DNA of 64,000 bases from Oligosphaera ethanolica (GCF_030814695.1 NZ_JAUSVL010000001.1:4004227-4068226), one strand, 5' to 3'; positions 9,001 through 18,614 are shown, numbered from the stretch's first letter. Program-made: numbers and translations. The notes: generated from the letters alone by a model not told the origin.

Positions 9001-10819
9001 GAGCGTTCTTTGTGGGCGGCGATGGCCGCGAGATGGTCGTTGCCGCGGGGGTAGTCGGTAGCGAAGGTGGCGATCTGGTCTACGACGGCCAGGCGCATGG
9101 ATTCGATTTGGCGGGCGGCGGCGACCATTTCGGCGAGGGCGATGGCCTGCCGGTAGCGGTCGCGGTCGGTGGGCCAGGCGTAGGGCGCGTCGTTGTTTTG
9201 CAGTTCGGCGGCCAAGGCATCCATGGCTGGCCGGGCCTGGATGGCGATCATGGGCTCGGCGATGGCGAGTTCGTCGGCGAGTGCCGCTAGGCGTTTGCCG
9301 GCCATGGCGCGGTAGCGGCTGGCGAGCCAGAGCGGTTCCAGGCCGGGTGCCCATTCGTCGGGCTCCCAGCGGGTTTGGGCCATGTGGAGATCGCGATAGG
9401 TCAGCCAGATTTGGTCGAATTCCTCGCCGTTGAGCTGCAGCGTGCTGAGGGGGTCGCTGAATTCGCGGCGGACTTGGTTGAACACGGCGCGGCGCCGGCT
9501 GATGCGCTGGTCCCGGGTGCCGGCGCTGGGGCGGCTGTTGACCATGGCCTGCGGCTGGAAGTAGAAGGGACAGCGGCCGGCGTCGTCAGCGCGCAATTTG
9601 ACCAGGAGTTCGGAACTGCCTTTTTTGCCTTTCATGTCCCAGGTCTGTAAGGTCAGGGCGCGGTCGCCCTGACAGCTGGCGCCAGAGGCGGCGAAGCGCG
9701 CCTGCCCGGATTGCATGGCAATGTGGGCGCTGAGCGGGAAGTCGCTGTTGAAATTTTTGCTGCAGACGACGCTGCGGCGGAGGAAAAGCGTGGCGCCGGG
9801 GGTGAGCGACCAGGCCTGGCCGAGGTCGCGGCCCTGACCGTCGGTGAGGTCTGGGCAGGGGCGCCAGTCGGGACTGTCGCCGGGAATGGCCGACAGCTGC
9901 GCCTGGGAACTGTCGGCGGGGTAGGGGCCGGCGAGTTGCCAGGGAGCGAAGTTCGCGCCGTGTTCGAGCATGAGAATGTCGTCGAGCTGCTTTTCCCAGG
10001 CAGCGATTGCTTCGCGGGTGGCCAGGAGCGTGTCGTCCCAGGTTTCACGGCGGATGAAGGGCGTGGCCGTGGGGACCTCTTTGAGCTTGGCGCGGCGGGC
10101 GAGTACTTCGGGGCTGGGCTTGATCTCGTCATCGGGCGCGCCCCAGACTTCGAGCTCAATGCCGGCGGTCCAGCTTTCGGGCTTGTTGCTGCGTGCGGGA
10201 TGACCGGCCTTGACATTGTAGGTGCGCCAGATGCGGATTCTACCCAGTCGGCCTTGGCGATCAGCGGCGAGCCGTCGGGATTGGCGAAGACGCTGAGGAA
10301 GCCGCCGGCGTCCGGGCCGATGACCTTGTCGCCGGTGCTGAGGGCGGCGTCGGCCGGGAAGTTGGGGCGTTTGCCGGGGCTGCCGCTGTTGTCGGCGAAG
10401 CGCACTTCGTAGTCCTGATTGGCGCGGGTGTCGACATTGAAAGTGTAGAAGCCGACGGCGTGAATGGGTGTGGCCTTGCCCAGGTACACGGCGTAGATGG
10501 ACGGCTGGCCGCCGATGCCGACGCGGCCTTCGGCGCCGCGGGAGCCGGCGTCGCCGTCGGCGAGTTCCTGGATGCGGCGGCCGCCATCGCCGACGACATA
10601 CGCCTCTGGTCTGGCGGCGAGATTGCGCGGATTGCGTTCGCTGAGTCGCGCGGTGAAGGCTGCGAAGCCCTCGGGACTGTTGGGCCATGACTGGGTCGTG
10701 AGCTCCGCTGCGGCGGCGAATCGGGCCGGCAGTAGCAGCGCGAGGAGCACGAGAAGCGCGGGCAGGGCGGGGTGGCGGCGAATCGCGGTCCGGGGCAGGC
10801 GGTTCGTGGTATTGTTCAT
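6090..10819 (-). CDS. Secreted two-haem, hydrazine-synthase-alpha-like protein with C-terminal FGE-like domain; one frameshift
   Basis: The intact protein would have about 1576 residues. It starts at 10819 (GGAAGGGAC upstream) with a signal peptide (ALPALLVLLALLLPARFAAAA). Order: a ligand-binding-like beta region; a helical stretch; a propeller-like region resembling the hydrazine synthase alpha-subunit domain common in planctomycete-type proteins; two c-type haem motifs, CVGCHEPQ and CVGCHNGS; and a C-terminal SUMF1/EgtB/PvdO (FGE-sulfatase) domain ending RGGSWNDRAM ... NVGFRVKI. The Cys pair of true formylglycine-generating enzymes, expected after RGGS, is absent, so that domain is probably not catalytic. 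Near 10240 the frame changes: ADWV continues as RIRIWRTYNVK only one frame over, and adding one G restores V-G-I-R-I-W. Either a sequencing/assembly error or a recent mutation. It sits 19 bases after a methyltransferase gene and 12 before nadA. Confidence 0.85.
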
Positions 10820-10838
10820 GGCGACGTGTCCCTTCCCA

Positions 10839-11495
10839 TTACTGGCGCGTGAAGAACAGCAGGAAGATGCTGCCGGCGGCGCGGATATCCATGCTGAAGC
10901 CCTGTTGTTCAATGGCGCTGGCGGCCTGCTGGAGGTTGCTGCGGCCGGGATCGGCCAGGATGAAGGTGCCGCCGGGCGCACAGAGCTGCCAGGCGCAAGA
11001 TGCCAATGGCGCGATCATTTGCTTTTCGTAGATCAGGTCGCTGCCGATAACGAGGTCGAAGGGCTGGGGTAGATCAGGTTGCCGCCAGTCCAGCCGGTGG
11101 TAGGCGATGCCGTCCAGGCCGTTGAGACGGGCGTTGTTGAGGAAGAACGCCTCGTTGTCCGGGTGAAAATCGCTGGCGGTGACGCTGGCGGCGCCGAGTT
11201 TGGCGGCGGTCATGGCGGGCAGCCCCAGACCGCAGCCGAGCTCAAGGACCCGCTTGCTCCGGCAGAGAGCGGGGGCGTCGGCCAGGCAGCGCGCCAGGGC
11301 CTGCGCGGACTCCCACAGGCGGGTGAAGTAGGGAATCATGTCGGTGTCTGCCGGCGAAGTGCGGATGTAGTGATCAAGGGCCTCGTCGAGGTCCTTGATC
11401 ATACAGAGCCGGAACGTCAGGTCGGCGACGTGGACATTTTCGATCTGGTAGGAGAAGATCGGCTGCTGGCTGCTGCTGGTGCTGCTGGTGGCCAT
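10839..11495 (-). CDS. Class I SAM-dependent methyltransferase (Methyltransf_16/Nnt1-like)
   Basis: 218 residues. The SAM-binding motif I is VLELGCGLGLPAMTAAKLGA (residues about 86-105), followed by acidic TASDFHPDNEAFFLNNARLN and FDLVIGSDLIYEK, the pattern of the Nnt1/ETFB-lysine methyltransferase group, which methylates lysines on proteins or small amines. The N-terminal PIFSYQIENVHVADLTFRL resembles the beta-hairpin of that group. It lies 11 bases after an aldo/keto reductase and 19 bases before the secreted cytochrome, in a single operon. The target is unknown; neighbours do not suggest an ETF substrate. Confidence 0.85.
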   Translation of the reverse strand: MATSSTSSSQQPIFSYQIENVHVADLTFRLCMIKDLDEALDHYIRTSPADTDMIPYFTRLWESAQALARCLADAPALCRSKRVLELGCGLGLPAMTAAKLGAASVTASDFHPDNEAFFLNNARLNGLDGIAYHRLDWRQPDLPQPFDLVIGSDLIYEKQMIAPLASCAWQLCAPGGTFILADPGRSNLQQAASAIEQQGFSMDIRAAGSIFLLFFTRQ

Positions 11496-11506
11496 GTGGT
11501 GGCAGT

Positions 11507-12496
11507 TCAGGCGAGGATGCTGTCAATGCGGGCGAGTTCGTCGTTACCGAAGGCGAGATTCTGGAGGGCGCCGACGCAGTCCTCGATCTGGCTGGGGCGG
11601 CTGGCGCCGACGAGCGCGGAGGTCATCTGGGGGTGCCGCAGAACCCACGCCAGGGCCATCTGCGCCAGAGTCTGGCCACGCTGCTGGGCCAGGTCGTTGA
11701 GCTGGCGGACTTTGGCGATCTTGTCTTCCGTGACCTGCTCGACCTTGAGGAAGCCCGTCGGGCGCGCGGCCCGGGATTGTTCCGGAATGCCTTGGAGGTA
11801 CTTGGCGGTGAGGACGCCCTGCGCCAGCGGCGAGAAGGCGATGCAGCCCATGCCTTCGCTCTCCAGCGTCGGCAGCAGGCCATTTTCAATGCGGCGGTTG
11901 AACATGCTGTAGGATGGCTGCATGATGAGGCAGGGCGTGCCCAGCTGTCGCAGGATGCGCGCGGCGGCGGCGGCCTGTTCGGGTTCGTAGTAGTTGGAGA
12001 TGCCGGCGTAGAGCGCCCGGCCGGAGCGCACGATGTAGTCCAAGGCGCCCATGGTTTCTTCGAGCGGCGTGTCGGGATCGGGGCGGTGGTGGTAGAAGAT
12101 ATCGACGTAGTTGATGCCGAGGCGCTTCAGGCTCTGGTCGCAGCTGGCGACGAGGTATTTGCGGCTGCCCATGTCGCCGTAGGGCCCCGGCCACATGCTG
12201 TAGCCGGCCTTGCTGGAGATGACCATCTCGTCGCGATAGGCACCCAGTTCGTGCTTGAGAATGCGGCCGAAGGTCTCTTCGGCGCTGCCGCCGGGCGGTC
12301 CATAGTTGTTGGCCAGATCAAAATGGGTAATGCCCAGATTGAACGCCGTCAGGGTCATCTCCAGTGCGTTGGCGTAGTTGTCAACATGGCCGAAGTTGTG
12401 CCAGAGGCCCACGGAGATGGCCGGGAGCTTCAGGCCGGAACGGCCACAGCGGCGATAGGTCATTGATGCGTAGCGATTGGAGAGGGCAATGGCCAT
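11507..12496 (-). CDS. Aldo/keto reductase, YghZ/Gpr-like
   Basis: 329 residues. The sequence YRRCGRSGLKLPAISVGLWH is followed by the catalytic Asp/Tyr region FDLANNYGPPGGSAEETFGR, a Lys in VISSKAGYSMWPGPYGD, and the His in IFYHHRPDPDTP. The GPPGGSAEE insertion and WPGPYGD loop are typical of the L-glyceraldehyde-3-phosphate reductase (YghZ) branch. It uses NADPH to reduce aldehydes in the cytoplasm, including methylglyoxal in characterised relatives. The start at 12496 has AAGGGA upstream; the internal Met 33 bases later lacks a ribosome site. First gene of the operon that ends with nadA, with a well-formed promoter about 60 bases upstream. Confidence 0.92.
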   Translation of the reverse strand: MAIALSNRYASMTYRRCGRSGLKLPAISVGLWHNFGHVDNYANALEMTLTAFNLGITHFDLANNYGPPGGSAEETFGRILKHELGAYRDEMVISSKAGYSMWPGPYGDMGSRKYLVASCDQSLKRLGINYVDIFYHHRPDPDTPLEETMGALDYIVRSGRALYAGISNYYEPEQAAAAARILRQLGTPCLIMQPSYSMFNRRIENGLLPTLESEGMGCIAFSPLAQGVLTAKYLQGIPEQSRAARPTGFLKVEQVTEDKIAKVRQLNDLAQQRGQTLAQMALAWVLRHPQMTSALVGASRPSQIEDCVGALQNLAFGNDELARIDSILA

Positions 12497-12557
12497 AATG
12501 TGTTCCCTTTTGCAGAGGTGAAGGAGTCGCGCTGCCGCGGCAACGTAAAAACATCAC

Positions 12558-12586
12558 AATATAAAAGCCGGGGCAGCCATAAGCAA
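12558..12586 (-). promoter_or_regulatory. Sigma-70-type promoter of the aldo/keto reductase-nadA operon
   Basis: On the minus strand TTGCTT (12586-12581) and TATATT (12563-12558) are separated by exactly 17 bases, about 60 bases upstream of the start at 12496. The four downstream genes are separated by no more than 19 bases, so this promoter could drive all of them. Confidence 0.55.
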
Positions 12587-12602
12587 TGCAGGCGGTGGAT
12601 AA

Positions 12603-13105
12603 ATGCTCCTGGGAGCGCCGCCGTCCCGGCGGCATTTGTGCAGCGCTAGGGCGAGGACTCACGGACTCATGAGGCATGGTCTCATGGATTGGACTCCGGG
12701 GACTTTCTGGACTGTGGGGAATGACGCCATGGACGCCGGGGACCGGTTGTGGACTGTTTGGACTCGGGGGACCGGTTGTGGACTGCTTGGACGCCGGGGA
12801 CTGACTGGCGGCATTTGTGAAGCGCTAGGGCGAGGACTCACTGACTCATGAGGCATGGTCCCATGGATTGGACTCCGGGGACTTTCTGGACTGTGGGGAA
12901 TGACGCCATGGACGCCGGGGACCAGTTGTGGACTGTTTGGACTCGGGGGACCGGTTGGTGCTGGTGCTGTGGCGAGGACTCACGGACTCATGAGGCATGG
13001 TCCCATGGATTGGACTCCGGGGACTTTCTGGACTGTGGGGAATGACGCCATGGCCGCCGGGGACCAGTTGTGGACTGTTTGGCCGCCGGGGACTGACTGG
13101 CGTCT
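12603..13105 (+). repeat. Cluster of three imperfect copies of repeat A
   Basis: Copies beginning near 12668, 12847 and 12989 share CATGAGGCATGGTCYCATGG, GGACTCCGGGGACTTTCTGG and GGGGAATGACGCCATGG. Spacings are about 179 and 142 bases, so copies are trimmed differently. A GGGAGCGCCGCCGTCCCGGC word at 12610 matches the copy near 4858. The gap 12497-13276 holds no gene; GGCTGACCGATTATCAATG near 13129 matches the end motif of another repeat family. Confidence 0.8.
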
Positions 13106-13276
13106 CCTGGGACCGGTGGTTATCAATGGCTGACCGATTATCAATGAGTGAAGCAATGCTCGCAGGGCAAATTGCCCGGCGAACAAGTCGGGCTATGTTA
13201 GCGGACTGTTGTTAAGGCGCTTTGCATTTCGGGCGAGATTTCCTGCGTTTTTCTTCGTTGCTGGGCAGTAACCCTC

Positions 13277-15391
13277 ATGGGCGATCATAAAAGTATCAAT
13301 CCATTGACATTTCGTTATCTGCTTGAAGACGACACGGTTGGCCAGGAAGTGCGCGCCTTTGATCTTCTTGCCGGTCTGTCTTCGCGGCGCCTGGCCTGCG
13401 ATCGGCGGGTTCGTCCGCTGAGCGGCGGTGACTGGCGGAGCCTAGCGGCGGATCCGGACCTCGGGCCGGCGGCGCGGGTGGTCATGGCTGACACGCGCCG
13501 GCACTGGTCTTCACGCGGGCGGTTATTCGGCATGCTACGAGCGAGCATGCCCTTGTTTTTTCCCCTGGCATTGCTGCTGTTGATGTGGTATCTGCAGGTG
13601 CCGCTGTCGCGTTTTCTGGCGTCGTGGCGGATCTTGCTGCCGGCGATACTCGGTCAGTTTATCGGGTTGGCCTGCCTGTATCATTTTTGGTCGGGGTACT
13701 TGCCGGGCCACGGCCGTCGCGGCGCGTCTTTCTGGTTCATGCTGCCCTATGTGAATGTGGTGGCGTTGTGGGTGTATTATCGCGGCTTGTTGCGTCGTCT
13801 GCCAGAGCGCAGACGGGCGCTTCCCGGCGCCGCGCTGGTTATATGTTGCGCCGTTTTGTTGTTTTTCTACGGCGTTGTCTTGCTGGCGCCGTCGCATGCC
13901 GGCGGTGGCAGCTGGGTGGCGACGACGAATGCCATCTTGGTCATCAGCATTCTATGTTTCAATCTGCTTCTCGGTATGCTGGTAGCTGGCCGGGCCTGGG
14001 AGCTTGACGAGGCCGCGTCGTTGCCTGTCTGGCCTTTGCAGGCTGGCGACGAGGATGCGCCGATGACCCACGCCTGGCATGCAGTCATTGGCCGGCGTTT
14101 GGGCTACCGCACTCTTGCCGTCGTCTGCGCCATGCCATTGTTTCTGCTGTTGCTGCTTGGGCCGCCGTGGTACAGCGGGATGCAACGCTGGCGGCGCCTG
14201 CGTGAACAGTACGCGCATCTTCCCCTGGACATGCAGGGCTTTGCGGCTTTGCCGTTGCCAGAAGAACCGCACGCCGGCCCGCGACTGCTGCGCATCGGCA
14301 TACCGGATTTCGATCTGGGGCTGGCCAACCACCATTTTGTCCTCCACGCGGATATCATCCGTAGCGCCGATCCGCAGTGGCTGGAAAATGCCAAGACGCG
14401 CTATGACCGCTACGCGCCGCGTTTTCTCAATTTCCGGGCCTTGTTGCGGGAGGCGCCGCATCTGGGCTTGCTGCGGCCGCAGCTGGGGGTTGTCCGCCAG
14501 GGGCGCGACAGCGTGGAGCTGGCCATCAGCAAATCACGGGAGTATGGCAACTGGCGACTTTTCGCCTTCCGCTTTGCCGAGCCTTTGGGCATGCCTGAGG
14601 AAGCCCGCGCCGAGCTGCTTTGGGAAGATTTCAAGCGCATCAGTGACTATGAACAGGACGACCTCATCCGGCCTCTGGCGGTGGCGACGGCGATGTACTC
14701 GCGGCGCTTGTCGCTGCTACAGGCCGTCCTGCCCATGACGCCTGAGGAACAGTTGCCGGCATTGCTCCAGGAATTGTCGGCAGACGAGGGGCGCATTGGT
14801 CACGCGGCACGTTGGCAATGTCTGGCGGAAAATGCGTTGTTTGCTGATTTGTACAACGCTTTGGCACGCGCCGGGTGGGAAAAGGCGTCGCTGTTTGGGC
14901 TGGATCACGGCGCGCGCGCCGAGCAGTTTTCCTACTATGCCCGGCTGATGGACTTGCTAGACCATGACCTGTACGTGTCCAAGAACGACATTGCGTCGTC
15001 GCAGCAGCGCGCGGCGCAATATGGCGGGCTGCATTTCAGCCTAGCCCAGCAGTCGGCTAGTTTCATGGAGATGGCCCGGCAGACGGCGCGGGCGCGGCTG
15101 GACAATCGTTTGGCCCACGTTGCCGTCGCCATTGAGCGCTATCGGCGCCGGCATGGCGCGCTGCCGGAGAGTCTGGGCGCGCTGCCGAAAGAACTGCTCG
15201 CCGAACTGCCGCGCAATCCCTTCGATGGTACTGAGCTGCGCTATGAGCAGGGGGCCATTCCGGTGACGGTGCTGGACGTGCAGGCGGGCGACAAGGGCGT
15301 CCGCGCCATGCCCAGCCGGGAGTTGATGCCCGGCGCGCGCCTGTGGGCACTGGACGACGATGGCGCGGAGCATATCATCAAATTCTTTTGA
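13277..15391 (+). CDS. Uncharacterised polytopic membrane protein with C-terminal DUF-like domain
   Basis: 704 residues. Six hydrophobic segments are seen at about residues 91-108, 116-138, 148-167, 180-205, 215-237 and 280-298, followed by a long soluble part. The C-terminal 100 residues (RLAHVAVAIERYRRRHGALP ... LPRNPFDGTELRY) resemble the end domain of planctomycete and lentisphaeral proteins in which an AIERYxxxHGxxP motif precedes an NPFDG loop, reminiscent of the globular part of pseudopilins; that likeness is inference. No enzymatic motif is recognised. The ATG at 13277 lacks a clear ribosome site, so the start is uncertain. It is 69 bases upstream of the PHP-domain gene on the same strand. 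Confidence 0.75.
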   Translation: MGDHKSINPLTFRYLLEDDTVGQEVRAFDLLAGLSSRRLACDRRVRPLSGGDWRSLAADPDLGPAARVVMADTRRHWSSRGRLFGMLRASMPLFFPLALLLLMWYLQVPLSRFLASWRILLPAILGQFIGLACLYHFWSGYLPGHGRRGASFWFMLPYVNVVALWVYYRGLLRRLPERRRALPGAALVICCAVLLFFYGVVLLAPSHAGGGSWVATTNAILVISILCFNLLLGMLVAGRAWELDEAASLPVWPLQAGDEDAPMTHAWHAVIGRRLGYRTLAVVCAMPLFLLLLLGPPWYSGMQRWRRLREQYAHLPLDMQGFAALPLPEEPHAGPRLLRIGIPDFDLGLANHHFVLHADIIRSADPQWLENAKTRYDRYAPRFLNFRALLREAPHLGLLRPQLGVVRQGRDSVELAISKSREYGNWRLFAFRFAEPLGMPEEARAELLWEDFKRISDYEQDDLIRPLAVATAMYSRRLSLLQAVLPMTPEEQLPALLQELSADEGRIGHAARWQCLAENALFADLYNALARAGWEKASLFGLDHGARAEQFSYYARLMDLLDHDLYVSKNDIASSQQRAAQYGGLHFSLAQQSASFMEMARQTARARLDNRLAHVAVAIERYRRRHGALPESLGALPKELLAELPRNPFDGTELRYEQGAIPVTVLDVQAGDKGVRAMPSRELMPGARLWALDDDGAEHIIKFF

Positions 15392-15460
15392 CGGCGCGTG
15401 CCGTCGTGGATCTTGTCGGGTAGGGTGTTGATCAGGTCATTTCAGCAGGAAGGAAGTGAG

Positions 15461-16840
15461 ATGGATTATTACGATGTGTCACCGCGGGTTGTTCCGGCGG
15501 ATAAAGTATCCGAGATCGTCATCCGGCCGCGTTTTGCGCATGCGGCATTTCCGGCGGGCGAACCGTGGCAGATTGAGGTCTGCGCCAATCCCTTCAGCGG
15601 CCTGATGGCCGATGGCAGCTGTCGCGATTACCAGTGGGGGCCGAACCAGAATCCCAAACCGGCATGGACGCTGCGAGACGGCGCGCTGGTCTTCCAGCAG
15701 TTCTTTGCCGGCGAGCAGGAGCATAACGTCACCGTCACCATCACGAAGAGCGACAATGCCGGCTATAAACAGGTGAAGAGCTTTCGCATCTATTCGCTGA
15801 AGCCCGACTGGTACGCGCTCAGGCCGTTCAAAGGCGATTTCCATATTCATACGACGGGCAGTGACGGCAAGGAGGCTCCGGAGTACGTCGCCGCGCGCTA
15901 TCGCCAGAAGGGCTTTGACTTCGCCGCCATCAGCGACCACCGCAACTACGCGCCGTCCCTGGCCGCCAGAGCCTTCTACGAGCCGCTGGGGCTGGACTTC
16001 CGCCTGTTCCCAGGCGAAGAAGTGCACTCGCCGGGCAATCCCGTGCACATCGTCAATTTCGCGGGCGATTTCAGCGTCACTAGCCGTTTTCAGGCGGACG
16101 AGGAGCGCTACCAGCGCGAGGTCGCGGCAATCCAAGCCGGCATGGCACAGAGCAATCCTGGCCTGAACTACTTCCCGGTGGCGGCGTCGCAGTGGGTTTG
16201 CGACCGCATTCGCGAGGGCGGCGGTCTGGCGGTCTTTGCGCATCCCTATTGGTATGTCGGGCAGTACGTCATCAGCGAGGGTCTTACCGACGCGCTCTTC
16301 GCGGCGAAGTCCTTCGACGCCTTCGAACTCATCGGCGGCTTTTACAAGCACCAGTTCGAGTCCAATAATTTCCAGGTCGTGCGCTACTACGAAGAGCAGG
16401 CCAAGGGCAACCGCTTCCCCGTCGTGGGGCTGAGTGACTCCCACGGCACGGATAGCTTCCGCCTCAGCGGCAAGAGCGCCAACATGGAATTTTGCGGCAG
16501 CGAGGACGCCGACCTCTTTGGCTGGTACTACACGATGGTGCTGGCCGCGTCGGACAGCCGTGACGATATCATTGCGGCGATCAAGGACTTCCGATCGGTC
16601 GCGGTCTGCGCGCCAAGCGGGTCGGTGCCCATGATGTTCGGTGATTCGCGCATGGTCCGTTATGCCAACTTCCTCTTCCGCGAATATTACCCCTGGCACG
16701 ACACGCTCTGCCAGGCCGAAGGCGCGGCCATGCTTGATCTTCTTGCCGGCGATGCCAGCGGCAAGGAGGCACTGCAAGCCTGGAAGGGCCGGGTGCCCAA
16801 ATACCGCGAGGCGTGCTATCGAAACGCGGTGAATCCATGA
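15461..16840 (+). CDS. PHP-domain metal-dependent phosphoesterase family protein
   Basis: 459 residues from the ATG at 15461, which follows AGGAAGTGAG; the open frame upstream lacks a ribosome site. The PHP motif I is FKGDFHIHTTGSDGKEAPEY (HxH and Asp), motif II AAISDHRNYAP, and further ligands in FPGEEVHSPGNPVHIV, GGLAVFAHPYWY and GLSDSHGTDSF. The N-terminal 125 residues form a beta-rich accessory domain. PHP proteins hydrolyse phosphoesters with a di- or trinuclear metal centre; the substrate here is unknown. No signal peptide. The stop codon overlaps the next start as ATGA, so it is translationally coupled with an EamA-type transporter, suggesting that the transporter moves its substrate or product. 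Confidence 0.85.
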   Translation: MDYYDVSPRVVPADKVSEIVIRPRFAHAAFPAGEPWQIEVCANPFSGLMADGSCRDYQWGPNQNPKPAWTLRDGALVFQQFFAGEQEHNVTVTITKSDNAGYKQVKSFRIYSLKPDWYALRPFKGDFHIHTTGSDGKEAPEYVAARYRQKGFDFAAISDHRNYAPSLAARAFYEPLGLDFRLFPGEEVHSPGNPVHIVNFAGDFSVTSRFQADEERYQREVAAIQAGMAQSNPGLNYFPVAASQWVCDRIREGGGLAVFAHPYWYVGQYVISEGLTDALFAAKSFDAFELIGGFYKHQFESNNFQVVRYYEEQAKGNRFPVVGLSDSHGTDSFRLSGKSANMEFCGSEDADLFGWYYTMVLAASDSRDDIIAAIKDFRSVAVCAPSGSVPMMFGDSRMVRYANFLFREYYPWHDTLCQAEGAAMLDLLAGDASGKEALQAWKGRVPKYREACYRNAVNP

Positions 16841-17736
16841 CCTTTGCCGCTTTTGTGCTGATTTTCCTGTCGACCTTTCTGCATGTCACTTGGAATTTTC
16901 TCTCCAAAAGCACCCGGCCGTCGGTGGCATTTTATCTTTTGATGTCGTCGATGGCCGCGTTGATTTGGTCGCCCTTTTTGTTTTTGGGCGGGATACCGTT
17001 CCGGTCGTTGCCGGCGAGTTTTTATTTGTTGCTGTTTGGCAGCGTGCTGGCGGAAGTGCTGTATGTGGCGGGGCTGGCCTACGCGTATCGTCGCAGCGAG
17101 ATCTCGCTGGTCTATCCGATCATGCGGGCCTTGCCGGTGCTGATGGTGGCGCTGCTGTCCATCGCTTTTTCGCTGGGGCGGCAGTTCTCGCTGCTCGCGC
17201 TGGCTGGGATGGTGCTGACCACCGTGGGTTGTCTGCTGATGCCACTGCGGGACTTCCACTCCATCCATATCAGCGGCGGGCGGCGGGATGTTCTCTTCTA
17301 CATCTTCTTGGGGGCCCTGGGGACGACCTTCTACACGTTGTTTGACAGCAGCGCGCTGAAAATCATCGCCCAAGTCGCCGGCGAACGCACGACGCTGCAG
17401 GCGCTGGGCTATCTGTTTCTCATTGAGTTCGGCCTGGTGCTGGGTGAAATAGTCCTGGTGCTGGCCATACCGGGCGAGCTGGATAGCCTGCGGAAACTCT
17501 GGGGGCACAGCTACGCGCCCATGCTGGCGGGCTGCTGCAGCTCCTCGGCCTACGGGCTGATCCTGCTGGCGATGACGCGGGTGGACAACGTGGCCTACAT
17601 CCAGGCCTTCCGGCAGATCAGTCTGCCACTGGGTTTTTTGGCGGGTGTGTTCATTCTCAAGGAAACCGGAACCATGCCGAAAATTGTCGGTTTAATCCTA
17701 ATAACCGTCGGTTTGCTGATGACCGTGAAAGGCTGA
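16837..17736 (+). CDS. EamA/DMT-superfamily membrane transporter
   Basis: 299 residues with about ten hydrophobic helices arranged as two EamA repeats. The first begins FAAFVLIFLSTFLHVTWNFL with the N-terminal small-residue helix typical of drug/metabolite transporters; YAYRRSEISLVYPIMRALPV is the conserved end of repeat one, and the second repeat ends FRQISLPLGFLAGVFILKET, the hallmark that closes these proteins. They move small metabolites such as amino acids, nucleobases or amines. The chosen ATG overlaps the stop of the PHP gene (ATGA); the upstream Met at 16813 would overlap more and is less likely. Substrate unknown. Confidence 0.9.
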   Translation: MTFAAFVLIFLSTFLHVTWNFLSKSTRPSVAFYLLMSSMAALIWSPFLFLGGIPFRSLPASFYLLLFGSVLAEVLYVAGLAYAYRRSEISLVYPIMRALPVLMVALLSIAFSLGRQFSLLALAGMVLTTVGCLLMPLRDFHSIHISGGRRDVLFYIFLGALGTTFYTLFDSSALKIIAQVAGERTTLQALGYLFLIEFGLVLGEIVLVLAIPGELDSLRKLWGHSYAPMLAGCCSSSAYGLILLAMTRVDNVAYIQAFRQISLPLGFLAGVFILKETGTMPKIVGLILITVGLLMTVKG

Positions 17737-17804
17737 TTGTTCAGAGGACGGCTGGATGAGGCCGCAAGAACTGCGCCGCAGGCGCGTGATTACCCTAGGG
17801 GGCT

Positions 17805-18614
17805 ATGCCGCAAACACTTTACGACATACTCGGCGTCAAGCGCGGCTGCAGTTTTGCGGAGCTGAAAAAGGCCTACTACGCGCAGGCCAAGCTCTGTCAC
17901 CCCGATCTGTTCTTTGATGACGCGGTCAAAACGGCGGCGTTTCAGCGTTTGGTCAGCGCCTTTGATATCCTGTCCGACCCACAAAGTCGTCAGCAGTATG
18001 ACGAACGCCTGAGCTTCCTTGATCAGCCCGCCGTCAACCGCAATTACCACGAAGGGCAGGTGGCCATCCTGGACACGATCGCCGACGACATTCTTGAAGA
18101 GATGATCGTCGGCAACAACGCGCCCCGCAACACGACCTTGCAGAATCTCATGCTGGATCTGACCAACACGGAGCGCTTCATCATGTTCCGGGAGGCCAAG
18201 ACGCAGTTTGAGCGGGGCCGCTACAGCGCCTGTCTGCGGCTGTGCCAGAAGCTCGTCGGCCTCAGCCCCAACAACATCCTCTATCACTATTACCTGGCGG
18301 AGGCCGCCGCCAAAATGGGCCGGACCTACCGGGCGCGCAAGCACTACCTGATCTGCCTGCAGATCGGCTCCAGCCGCATGCCGCCGCAGCGGCTCCACCG
18401 CATCCGCCGGCGCTACCAGGCGCTGGAGCAAGAGCAGGGGTGGCTCGGCCGCCTGCTGGCGTGGTTCCTCGTCGAGGAGCAGCCCGTGGAACTCTCCGAA
18501 GAAGACCGCTCGCAGCGCGCGTTGGAACAGGCCTTTGCCCGCGAACTCAAAAAACAGCAGCGCCAGCGCCGATTGCAGGGGCCGGCTGACAAGCCACGGC
18601 ACCGCCTGCGCTAG
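17805..18614 (+). CDS. J-domain protein with TPR-like C-terminal region
   Basis: 269 residues. The N-terminal J domain (residues about 4-70) carries an intact HPD motif at residues 32-34 (KLCHPDLFF) followed by FQRLVSAFDILSDPQSRQQY, so it can stimulate an Hsp70 ATPase. After a linker, residues about 130-200 (FREAKTQFERGRYSACLRLC ... YHYYLAEAAAKMGRTYRARK) look like two tetratricopeptide helices pairs. The tail is very basic and Gln-rich. It stands alone about 70 bases after the EamA gene. A separate Hsp70 operon 26 kb away has a J-like protein lacking HPD, so this protein might supply the active J function there; that is speculation. Confidence 0.87.
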   Translation: MPQTLYDILGVKRGCSFAELKKAYYAQAKLCHPDLFFDDAVKTAAFQRLVSAFDILSDPQSRQQYDERLSFLDQPAVNRNYHEGQVAILDTIADDILEEMIVGNNAPRNTTLQNLMLDLTNTERFIMFREAKTQFERGRYSACLRLCQKLVGLSPNNILYHYYLAEAAAKMGRTYRARKHYLICLQIGSSRMPPQRLHRIRRRYQALEQEQGWLGRLLAWFLVEEQPVELSEEDRSQRALEQAFARELKKQQRQRRLQGPADKPRHRLR

